Shown in pieces: positions 8,939 to 15,715 of a DNA stretch of 64,000 nucleotides (position 1 is its first letter; every line of letters begins with the position of its first letter). The stretch spans positions 62,001 through 126,000 of the forward strand of contig DKWV01000001.1 of the NCBI GenBank assembly GCA_002491905.1, written 5' to 3'. Below the pieces are notes generated by a model, which saw nothing but the letters and a program-made list of their open reading frames with translations, was not told the DNA's origin and ran no database searches. The position numbers were made by a program, and so were the translations under genes. The stretch comes from Lachnospiraceae bacterium UBA7143. GTDB taxonomy: Bacteria; Bacillota; Clostridia; Lachnospirales; Lachnospiraceae.

Positions 8939-9651
8939 GCCCATTCCATCCCCTCAAACAACAGTTCCTGATACCTTTCCCTGATTTTCTTATAGTAGCG
9001 TCTGGACACGGGAACCTTCTGCCCGTCCGCCGCAAGCACGAGCTCCATGCCTGAAAGCCCCCGGACATGGTACATGTTTACGATAAAGCTCTGGTGGCAG
9101 CGCAAAAAAGCATCGCCACAAATCTGCCGCTCCAGATCATCCAGCTTCCCGGCGCTCTGCTGTACCCTGCCGTCCGCGCAGCAGATGGAAAGGACGTGTT
9201 CCCTGCTGCTGATATACAGAATTTCCCCATAAGGTATGGTTCCCGATGCGCGCCGCCATGAATACCGGAGCGTTTTCTCCCTATCCGTGTTTCTGATAAA
9301 GATTTTCTCAACTTTATCCAACAGAAGCCGTATTGCTTCCCTGCCGACAGGCTTAATCAGGTACTGGACGGCGTACAGGTCGTATGCCTCTCTGTAAAAA
9401 TCATCGCTTGTTGATACAAAGCATAAAACGGCTGCCTCGTCCACTTCTCTGAGCGCCGCCGCCAGCTCCAGCCCGCTTAAAGAGTTTTCCATAAATATAT
9501 CCAACAGGTACAGGTCGTAACGCATCCCGGACCGCCTGACGTCCGCAAGCAGGCTTTCCGCATTGTCATACAGCTTTACCTCCTGCCCTTCCAGCAGGTC
9601 TCGGATGGCGCAGGCATCCCGGTGGCTGTCATCGCAGACAGCAATCCTCAC
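8935..9651 (-). CDS. LytTR-family response regulator (AgrA/ComE type)
   Basis: This 238-residue regulator has an N-terminal receiver, with phosphoacceptor Asp in YDLYLLDIF, and a C-terminal LytTR DNA-binding domain (about residues 130-233, including LRCHQSFIVN and the VPVSRRYYK region). LytTR regulators bind pairs of direct repeats about two helical turns apart. The start is taken as GTG 9651 (VRIAVCDDS), which has AAGGGAG nine bases upstream; the frame extends to an ATG at 9690 without a good ribosome-binding site. It overlaps the kinase gene by four bases, so the two are translationally coupled. A candidate target site is the direct-repeat pair at 11802-11832 (inference). Confidence 0.92.
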   Translation of the reverse strand: MRIAVCDDSHRDACAIRDLLEGQEVKLYDNAESLLADVRRSGMRYDLYLLDIFMENSLSGLELAAALREVDEAAVLCFVSTSDDFYREAYDLYAVQYLIKPVGREAIRLLLDKVEKIFIRNTDREKTLRYSWRRASGTIPYGEILYISSREHVLSICCADGRVQQSAGKLDDLERQICGDAFLRCHQSFIVNMYHVRGLSGMELVLAADGQKVPVSRRYYKKIRERYQELLFEGMEWA

Positions 9652-9720
9652 AGGGCATCGCTCCCTTCTTTTCAGACTGTTATCTTCCATTTGCAGTACA
9701 CCGAATCATATCCATTTTTA

Positions 9721-10884
9721 TCAGAAGTCAATTGCTCCGATGAGAGACTTTGCATTGGGAAGAATCTGCTCACGGGCTCTATTCACAATACCCTCACAGA
9801 ACTTGGGATCCTGATTCTTATTAACTGCTGGAGAAATTGCGTATTTTATGCCTGCATATCCCATGATCACTTTTTTGGTCTTTTCAAGCTCTTCCTCGCT
9901 TCTCCCCTGAAAGTTCGCTTTTATCATATTGTTGAAAAGCTTCTCCATGATATCCGGCTCAACGCCAAACAGCTGCTTGGTATATGCCTTTGCAAGAATA
10001 TGCGTAAGCGCAATGCCCGCATAATCGAATATGGAATGTCCGTATGTAAGGTCTGCCATATCAATAAACAAAAGCTTCCCGTCCTGCAGCATTATATTTT
10101 TCGGATGAATATCTCCATGAACAAACTTGTTGCTGTCGGGAATGCTGTTGATGACCTCATGAAGAACTGCGATCTCATCGGGAGTATATGTACCTGCAAG
10201 ATCGTCTATCCACTTGTTATAAAGATGTTTTATATTGCCGAAAATAGATGTATCGGCTTCGATTTCATGGAGTGTTTTTACCAGAGCGGAATACTTTTCG
10301 GAATACTCGTCCAATTTTTCGGAATCGGCACATATTGCATTTGAAAGCGTATCTGCATTGATCAGTTCGAAAACAACACCATAGCAATCGCCGCATTTTA
10401 CAATATCATATGAAATAGCTGTGGGAATGCCGTAAACAAACGCTTTCTTCGAATAGGATACTTCACGTTCTATCTCATCAAACGGCTCATTCTCACCATA
10501 CAGCTTTACGATCGTATCGCCGTCAAGACGGTAAACCGTGCCGTGACCGCCCTTGCCGATCATTTCGCAGCCCTCAACGGAAACCTCACGGAATGCCTTT
10601 TTTACATCAATTAAATTGGTAAAGCCTGTCATATCCAAAATATCGTACACTTCCAGAGAGGCGTTGATTATGATTGAATCGTCAACAGTCTTCTTAAGCT
10701 TAAGAACGACCCTCAGACCGGCACTGGAAATATATTTCAGCTTTTGGGCATCAATAATAACCTTTGCGGGTTTGTACTCATCAACAAACGCAAAAATTTC
10801 CTTTTCGACCTCTGCCGCATTGGAGGTGTCAACTTTGCCCTCAGGCTTAACAGTAAGTGTGTCATTGCTAAACAATCTTTCCAT
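9721..10884 (-). CDS. STAS domain fused to an APH/protein-kinase-like phosphotransferase
   Basis: A 387-residue fusion. Residues 1-100 are a STAS domain with the phosphoacceptor-type segment YISSAGLRVVLKL. From about 108 onward there is a kinase fold: Gly-rich loop GKGGHGTVYR, VKLYG with the candidate ATP-anchoring Lys, catalytic loop HGDIHPKNIM and metal motif IDMADL. These residues look catalytically competent. The phosphate acceptor is unknown and could be a small molecule (aminoglycoside-phosphotransferase style) or a protein. It is the second STAS domain in this cluster, so the same PP2C phosphatase or RsbW-like kinase might control the kinase activity (inference). It lies between the tyrosine phosphatase gene and the response regulator. 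Codon use is more AT-rich than most of the window, which may indicate separate origin. Confidence 0.88.
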   Translation of the reverse strand: MERLFSNDTLTVKPEGKVDTSNAAEVEKEIFAFVDEYKPAKVIIDAQKLKYISSAGLRVVLKLKKTVDDSIIINASLEVYDILDMTGFTNLIDVKKAFREVSVEGCEMIGKGGHGTVYRLDGDTIVKLYGENEPFDEIEREVSYSKKAFVYGIPTAISYDIVKCGDCYGVVFELINADTLSNAICADSEKLDEYSEKYSALVKTLHEIEADTSIFGNIKHLYNKWIDDLAGTYTPDEIAVLHEVINSIPDSNKFVHGDIHPKNIMLQDGKLLFIDMADLTYGHSIFDYAGIALTHILAKAYTKQLFGVEPDIMEKLFNNMIKANFQGRSEEELEKTKKVIMGYAGIKYAISPAVNKNQDPKFCEGIVNRAREQILPNAKSLIGAIDF

Positions 10885-10908
10885 AATTCATCCCTTTCCT
10901 TTAGTATA

Positions 10909-11733
10909 TTATTCAAGATACATATCTCTCAGTTCTGCGATTTTCTCATCGGATACGCCAAGCTGATTTGTAATATAATCTTGTATGGAACCATATTCTG
11001 ATTTTACCGCATCAAACGCAGCTGTCAGATATTCACCCTTAACGCCTGCCATTGCCTGCGCTTCCTTTATGACCATATCATCACAGCCTCTGTTTTTGAG
11101 TTCGTTCTCGAGATATACAATACTGTCCCTGTAGACCTCGTTGGACATAAGAAAATCCTGCATAATAACGTCCTCGTCTACACCGAGAGCATAGAGCACA
11201 AGCGCCGCAGCAAGGCCCGTTCTGTCCTTTCCATAAGTACAATGCCACAAAACGGCTCCGTCCCTGTTTTTCAGCAGAATATCAAAAAACCGTGCATACC
11301 CCTTCTGACCCGCTTCGCTGAGAAGTATCAGCGTATAAAGCAATGGAAGATAACCTGTTTTTGCGTACTCAATTGATTTCTGCAGAGAGTCATCTCCCGC
11401 TTCCCCGATCTTCTTCATCATCTCAAGTATTTTCGGATCGGTCATATCCAGCTCATATACGCTTATCGCAATATTTTCCGCCCCCGGGATATCCTTGTCT
11501 GCAGTTCTTTCTCTTTCATAATCCATACGGAAATCAACAACATACTTCACATGATACTCTTCCGCCAGCTTTTGGGCCGTTTCATCTGAGATGCCATCAA
11601 TCCCTGCCGTTCTGATCAGGACATTGTCCTTCACCCTTTTTCCGTCTGCTCCGGGATAACCGCCCAGTTGTCTCGCGTTTTCAATATCATTGCCCAGAAA
11701 CTTTTCTTCTTTCATATTCTCCATCTTCTGCAT
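10909..11733 (-). CDS. Tyrosine/dual-specificity protein phosphatase (PTP, CX5R)
   Basis: A phosphatase of about 275 residues of the Firmicute PTP family that removes phosphate from Tyr, and sometimes Ser/Thr or lipid, substrates. The signature HCTYGKDRTG supplies the catalytic Cys and Arg; NARQLGGYPGADG and RTAGIDGIS are typical N-terminal family motifs. There is no signal peptide, so it is cytosolic. The start is uncertain: ATG codons at 11778, 11733, 11724 and 11715 are in frame and none has a convincing ribosome-binding site. 11778 is disfavoured because a candidate -10 box lies at 11769-11774. It is the first gene of the cluster and precedes the STAS-kinase fusion by 24 bases, so it may counteract that kinase (inference). 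Confidence 0.85.
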   Translation of the reverse strand: MQKMENMKEEKFLGNDIENARQLGGYPGADGKRVKDNVLIRTAGIDGISDETAQKLAEEYHVKYVVDFRMDYERERTADKDIPGAENIAISVYELDMTDPKILEMMKKIGEAGDDSLQKSIEYAKTGYLPLLYTLILLSEAGQKGYARFFDILLKNRDGAVLWHCTYGKDRTGLAAALVLYALGVDEDVIMQDFLMSNEVYRDSIVYLENELKNRGCDDMVIKEAQAMAGVKGEYLTAAFDAVKSEYGSIQDYITNQLGVSDEKIAELRDMYLE

Positions 11734-11768
11734 TTTTTCATGCACTAAATTAAAGATATACCAATAAT

Positions 11769-11797
11769 ATTGTATCATACATTTTTCGACCCTGATA
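11769..11797 (-). promoter_or_regulatory. Candidate activator-dependent promoter for the signalling cluster
   Basis: On the minus strand a good -10 box TACAAT (11774-11769) is separated by 17 bases from a poor -35 position (TATCAG, 11797-11792). A weak -35 next to upstream direct repeats is typical of promoters that need an activator. This is a motif-based call only. Confidence 0.4.
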
Positions 11798-11801
11798 TGT
11801 T

Positions 11802-11832
11802 AATTTTGTATCCTAAGTCGTCAATTTTGTAT
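11802..11832 (-). promoter_or_regulatory. Direct-repeat pair with LytTR-like spacing
   Basis: The minus strand carries ATACAAAATT twice (11832-11823 and 11811-11802), with starts 21 bases apart, i.e. two helical turns on the same face. LytTR regulators bind imperfect 9-base direct repeats with this period. The repeat ends about five bases before the weak -35 of the cluster, and a LytTR regulator is encoded three genes downstream. Sequence identity to a known LytTR site is only partial, so the call is tentative. Confidence 0.4.
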
Positions 11833-11883
11833 GGAAACATGTTTTTATGGAAATCTAGCAGGCGTAGCAATTTCCTATAAAGT

Positions 11884-11919
11884 AAAAAAAGAGCCCCGCG
11901 CTAATCAGCGCGAAAGCTC
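11884..11919 (-). terminator. Rho-independent terminator after the S8 protease gene
   Basis: On the minus strand the segment forms a stem of GAGC...CGCGCT / AGCGCG...GCTC with a GATT loop and is followed by seven T (11890-11884). It lies 21 bases after the protease stop. Confidence 0.8.
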
Positions 11920-11940
11920 CACTCGTCAGAACAGTTCCTT

Positions 11941-13635
11941 CTACAGCCTCGCCAGCGTCTCAAACGTCCCGTTTATATTGATCCGCCCATATCCCCAGCG
12001 TCTGTCGGGATAACGGATATTGCCCGGCCGGTCCGCCCCCTGGATCAGATAACTCTTCGTCCCCCGGCTGTCCACGGCGAAGGCATTTCCGTCAACCACG
12101 GCCCACTCCAGAAACTGGGCCACACAACCTGCCGCCAGCGCCGCCGCCATGCAGGAGCCGTCCGTCGTTCCAAGCGCCGTATGCACCCCCACCCCCGGAG
12201 CGGCAAGATCCGGCTTAATGCTGCCGTTTCTGGTATAGCCCCTGCCGGAGGGCGCATACCAACTGTCCGTGTAACTGTCATAGGTGGAAATGCTGATCAC
12301 CTGCGAAGCGTTGGCCGGTTCCGTCAATGTGACATCCGGGCTTGGCTGTAAAAAGGTAACATCCTGCTCCAAAAACGCCTCTATGGGCAGCCACATATGA
12401 TACCGCCCGTCCCCGCTTGGTTTCCGCGCGGAAGCCGTCAGCGTCACCGTCCAGATGCCCGGCGTCGGGTCCTCAAAACGCAAAAAAATCAGCGGATCTC
12501 CGGCATCCTTCTCCACCAGGACAATACTGACCTGTATCCGCGTTCTCTCAAAAATAAAAGAAACGTTTCTGTCTATCCCGTTCCGAAAGTCAATGACTGG
12601 CGACACCTCGCCTCCCGGCGAGCGTATGGAAACGGCATACACATCGGGCAGCCCACCCCAGATTTCCGCACAAAATCCCCGCATCCGCCCTGCAACACGG
12701 ATCTCCACATTGCTCGGCATGAAATTTTCATAGTGGTGTTCCTTATCCCCCTCGTTGCCGCATCCCACCACGACAGCCCTGCTCCTCCGGCCCGCCACAA
12801 TGTTTAAGTAGGAATCCAAAGCGGAAGTACCATCGTGACTGCCCATATTCGTGCCAAGTCCGATTACAATGACTACGGGTCTGCTGAATGCCACAGCCAT
12901 CTGCTGCAGGTACTTTACCGCCTCCATAATATCGTTTTCCTCGAAAGCCTCCGCCCGTTCGTCGATGAGGTAATAATCGCGCAGATAAGCTTTCGCACCT
13001 TTCAGTTTGACCACCGCGATATCCGCAAGGGGTGCCGCCCCCCGAAACGTCAGGCCCTGATTCAAAAGACTCCCTGCCGCCGCTGAGGCCACCCTTGTAC
13101 CGTGTCCGTTTGTGTCAACGCTGGGTACCACTGTCTCCGGCTCCGCCGCCGCAAGCGCCCTGTCAATGTCCCCCCGACGGTACTCCGTACCGTACGCAAA
13201 GCCCTCCGGCGGCTCTCCTGTCTGTATCGTCTGGTCCCAGATAGAAAGAATGCGGGTGCTCCCGTCCTCCCGCCTGAACACCTCGTCCTGATAGCGGATT
13301 CCGGTGTCAATGAATCCCATGATAACGCCGCTCCCCTGCAGGGCGAGCGGCGGATTCTGCACCCGGACGTTTCCCATCGCAACCAGAGGCGACGCATCAA
13401 AGGTTCTTCCCTCCGCCTGCATCAGCCCGTACAGCTTCGGTATAGTGGAATAGCCGTAATAGCCAATAGATACCGGCCGTACCTGACTGCGTCTCACATG
13501 CGCCACACCGAATCCGGCGTCAATTTCCCGATAGCAGAATTCTACATCAGCCCCTTCCAGAATCTCCTCAATCACGTCATAATCGACAATAATATCCAAA
13601 AAATCATCCGACAAAATCATTTCCCGACAGGTCAA
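11941..13635 (-). CDS. S8 subtilisin-like peptidase (CspB-like) with Cys in place of the catalytic Ser
   Basis: This 564-residue protein belongs to the clostridial subtilase group related to the germination proteases CspA/B/C. The Asp motif (MGFIDTGIRYQDEVF, near residue 108) and the His motif (DTNGHGTRVASAAAG, near 175) are intact. The third motif, normally GTSMAAP or GSSxAAA, reads DGSCMAAALAAG, so Cys stands where the nucleophilic Ser is expected (codon TGC). The enzyme may be a weak thiol protease or a pseudoprotease. There is no signal peptide. The best start is TTG 13635 behind AAAGGA; ATG 13620 is an alternative. It follows clpX by 67 bases on the same strand. The substrate is unknown. 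Confidence 0.85.
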   Translation of the reverse strand: MTCREMILSDDFLDIIVDYDVIEEILEGADVEFCYREIDAGFGVAHVRRSQVRPVSIGYYGYSTIPKLYGLMQAEGRTFDASPLVAMGNVRVQNPPLALQGSGVIMGFIDTGIRYQDEVFRREDGSTRILSIWDQTIQTGEPPEGFAYGTEYRRGDIDRALAAAEPETVVPSVDTNGHGTRVASAAAGSLLNQGLTFRGAAPLADIAVVKLKGAKAYLRDYYLIDERAEAFEENDIMEAVKYLQQMAVAFSRPVVIVIGLGTNMGSHDGTSALDSYLNIVAGRRSRAVVVGCGNEGDKEHHYENFMPSNVEIRVAGRMRGFCAEIWGGLPDVYAVSIRSPGGEVSPVIDFRNGIDRNVSFIFERTRIQVSIVLVEKDAGDPLIFLRFEDPTPGIWTVTLTASARKPSGDGRYHMWLPIEAFLEQDVTFLQPSPDVTLTEPANASQVISISTYDSYTDSWYAPSGRGYTRNGSIKPDLAAPGVGVHTALGTTDGSCMAAALAAGCVAQFLEWAVVDGNAFAVDSRGTKSYLIQGADRPGNIRYPDRRWGYGRININGTFETLARL

Positions 13636-13702
13636 ATTCGCGCATCCTTTCCACCCACTGCTCCTTACACTATCTTATGCAGGGATGGCCTGTCCTGACA
13701 TT

Positions 13703-15193
13703 CTACGACCCGTTCGCCGGCTGCTGTATCACGTTCAGACGGTCCGGGTGCTCCGCACTCCTGCTGCGGATGTCAATAATCGGCCCGCCGTTTCCTTCAA
13801 TGTACTCCCTGGTGATGGTCACCCGGCCAATGTTGTCATCCTTTGGCACCTCATACATGATGTCCAGCATAAATTCTTCGATAATGGCCCGAAGCGCCCT
13901 TGCTCCCGTCTCCTTCTCCATCGCCTTATCAGCGATTGCCTCAAGTGCCCCCTCATCAAACAAAAGTTCCACCTCATCCAGTTCCAGAAGCTTCTGGTAC
14001 TGCTTCAAAATCGCATTCCTCGGCTCCTTGAGGATCTGCACCATCATCTCGCGGCTTAACCCTTCCAGCGTAAAGATCACGGGCAGACGGCCTATAAACT
14101 CGGGAATCATGCCGAATTTCCTGATATCTTCCACCGTCACCCTGCTTAAAATATTTTTCTCCTTATCGTACTTATCTTTCAGCTCCGCACTGTAGCCGAT
14201 GGAAGTCTTCCTGTTCAGTCTCTGCTTGATGATCTCGTCCAGATCCGGGAAAGCACCGCCGCAGATGAAGAGGATATTTCTGGTATTGACCGTCGCAAGC
14301 GGCACCATAGCATTCTTGGAATTTGCACCCACAGGCACCTCCACCTCCGCACCCTCCAGAAGCTTTAACATTCCCTGCTGTACGGACTCGCCACTCACGT
14401 CACGGGAATTGGTGTTCTTTTTCTTGGCAATCTTATCAATCTCGTCAATAAAGATAATGCCCCGCTCGGCCCGCTCCACGTCATTGTCCGCCGCCGCCAG
14501 AAGCTTCGAGACCACGCTCTCGATATCGTCACCAATATAGCCTGCCTCCGTCAGCGAAGTGGCGTCCGCAATCGCAAGCGGCACATCCAGAAGTTTCGCC
14601 AGCGTCTTCACCAGATAGGTCTTGCCGCAGCCCGTAGGGCCGATCATGAGCATGTTGGATTTCTCGATCTCGATTTCGTCCATAGTGCCGGTAGCCACTC
14701 TCTTATAATGGTTGTAAACCGCCACAGACATCACCTTCTTGGCGTGTTCCTGCCCCACCACATACTCATCCAGCTTCTGTTTGATCTTATGGGGCGGCAT
14801 AATATCCCGGATGTCAATTTCCGCTGCCGCTTTCTTCTTTTTCTTCGGCTTCTGCTTGTTGGGAATACCGCCATCCCCTTTCAGATCCGCCAGATTGACG
14901 AAGCTGATGTTCGGAAAGCCCTTTCCGTTAAAATCACCCATATTTGGATTATTCAAAAGCCCCTGATAGTCAAACTGGCTGACCGTATCCATCGTCTTAT
15001 GCATACAGTCGTCGCAGACGCAGATATGGTTGGGGAGCCGGAACATCTTTCCCGCCTTGCTCTCCGGCCTGCGGCAGATAAAGCAGACATCCTCGTAATC
15101 GCTGCCGGAGTCGTCTCCCTTTTTATCCTCTGTCCCGGAGCCACTCTTCTCTAACTCCGTCTCTTCGTATTTATCGTCTCTGTGATCGTCCAT
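13703..15193 (-). CDS. clpX: ATP-dependent Clp protease ATP-binding subunit ClpX, extended form
   Basis: A 496-residue AAA+ unfoldase that feeds substrates to ClpP. The N-terminal zinc-binding domain has CFICRRPE...CVCDDCMH (near residues 37-64). The AAA+ core shows Walker A GPTGCGKT, the pore loop in EAGYIGDDIES, Walker B IIFIDEIDKI and the sensor region GARALRAII. Classic ClpX is about 420-430 residues; here an acidic N-terminal extension and a longer linker rich in Lys (near residues 95-120) add about 70. The start at ATG 15193 is supported by GGAGG five bases upstream; the ATG at 15205 is part of that ribosome-binding site. No clpP or tig gene is adjacent, so this may be the main ClpX or a paralogue. 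Confidence 0.92.
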   Translation of the reverse strand: MDDHRDDKYEETELEKSGSGTEDKKGDDSGSDYEDVCFICRRPESKAGKMFRLPNHICVCDDCMHKTMDTVSQFDYQGLLNNPNMGDFNGKGFPNISFVNLADLKGDGGIPNKQKPKKKKKAAAEIDIRDIMPPHKIKQKLDEYVVGQEHAKKVMSVAVYNHYKRVATGTMDEIEIEKSNMLMIGPTGCGKTYLVKTLAKLLDVPLAIADATSLTEAGYIGDDIESVVSKLLAAADNDVERAERGIIFIDEIDKIAKKKNTNSRDVSGESVQQGMLKLLEGAEVEVPVGANSKNAMVPLATVNTRNILFICGGAFPDLDEIIKQRLNRKTSIGYSAELKDKYDKEKNILSRVTVEDIRKFGMIPEFIGRLPVIFTLEGLSREMMVQILKEPRNAILKQYQKLLELDEVELLFDEGALEAIADKAMEKETGARALRAIIEEFMLDIMYEVPKDDNIGRVTITREYIEGNGGPIIDIRSRSAEHPDRLNVIQQPANGS

Positions 15194-15237
15194 ACTTTCC
15201 TCCATAATCCCACAGTCATTGGCCTGCCAAAGAAAAT

Positions 15238-15346
15238 TTACTCATTAAATAAGTCCGAATGCGTACCTGTTCTGTAAAGTAAAAGCCGGTCATTTGCACA
15301 GCTTAAAGTCTTTTTTAAACTGCCCGGTAGGCGTAATTTCCAACAT
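15238..15346 (-). pseudogene. YafQ-type RelE-superfamily toxin remnant with internal deletion
   Basis: Directly after the antitoxin stop, ATG 15346 opens MLEITPTGQFKKDFKLCK and then stops at TGA 15292-15290. In the next frame the following bases encode NDRLLLYRTGTHSDLFNE and a TAA stop at 15240-15238. These two pieces match the N-terminus and the C-terminus (RTGTH.xLF) of YafQ-type mRNA interferases of about 90 residues. About 50 central codons are missing and the join shifts frame. No functional toxin can be made. Confidence 0.75.
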
Positions 15347-15348
15347 AT

Positions 15349-15549
15349 TTATGCCTCCAGATCCGCAAAAAGAGCCGTTGAGTCAGCATATCTTTGTCCG
15401 CTTCCAGCCGCCAGCATTTGATCGCCCTCCTCAAATGCCGCTACCGTATCTTTATTTGGCACTTCTCTATCCACAATCATCAGACCCTGTATATATACTA
15501 TAATATATGCAATCTTATTATCTGGTACAGCATCCAATAATTGATACAT
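15349..15549 (-). CDS. Small antitoxin-like protein (partner of the YafQ remnant)
   Basis: A 66-residue protein beginning MYQLLDAVPDNKIAYII. It resembles the short RelB/DinJ-linked antitoxins that precede YafQ-like toxins in Firmicutes. Its stop overlaps the spacing expected for a toxin gene, which begins three bases later but is deleted internally. The ribosome-binding site is weak (AGAGAGA). With the toxin dead, it is either a recent orphan or still serves as a repressor or as protection against related toxins (inference). The assignment rests mainly on the toxin remnant next to it. Confidence 0.6.
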   Translation of the reverse strand: MYQLLDAVPDNKIAYIIVYIQGLMIVDREVPNKDTVAAFEEGDQMLAAGSGQRYADSTALFADLEA

Positions 15550-15643
15550 TCTCTCTCTTTCACTTATATCAGAACCTCGCTTTACTGTTTCAGATAATTA
15601 TAACCAAAAGTCATAGATTCATCAAGTACCCTGATTGTGCAGT

Positions 15644-15691
15644 CAAAAATCCCCGGCCGCCGTATCCTTCGATATCGTCCCGCCGGGGATA
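15644..15691 (-). terminator. Terminator after the HtrA-like protease gene
   Basis: On the minus strand the segment forms ATCCCCGGC...GCCGGGGAT with a loop of about 25 bases, followed by TTTTTG. It lies 25 bases after the protease stop codon. Confidence 0.75.
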
Positions 15692-15715
15692 TTCATCTCA
15701 TTACATTCCCGCTGA

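Noticed and set aside
8935..11778. Complete agr quorum-sensing locus
   Set aside because: A LytTR regulator and GHKL kinase are present but no AgrB-like protease or short AgrD-like peptide frame was found around them.
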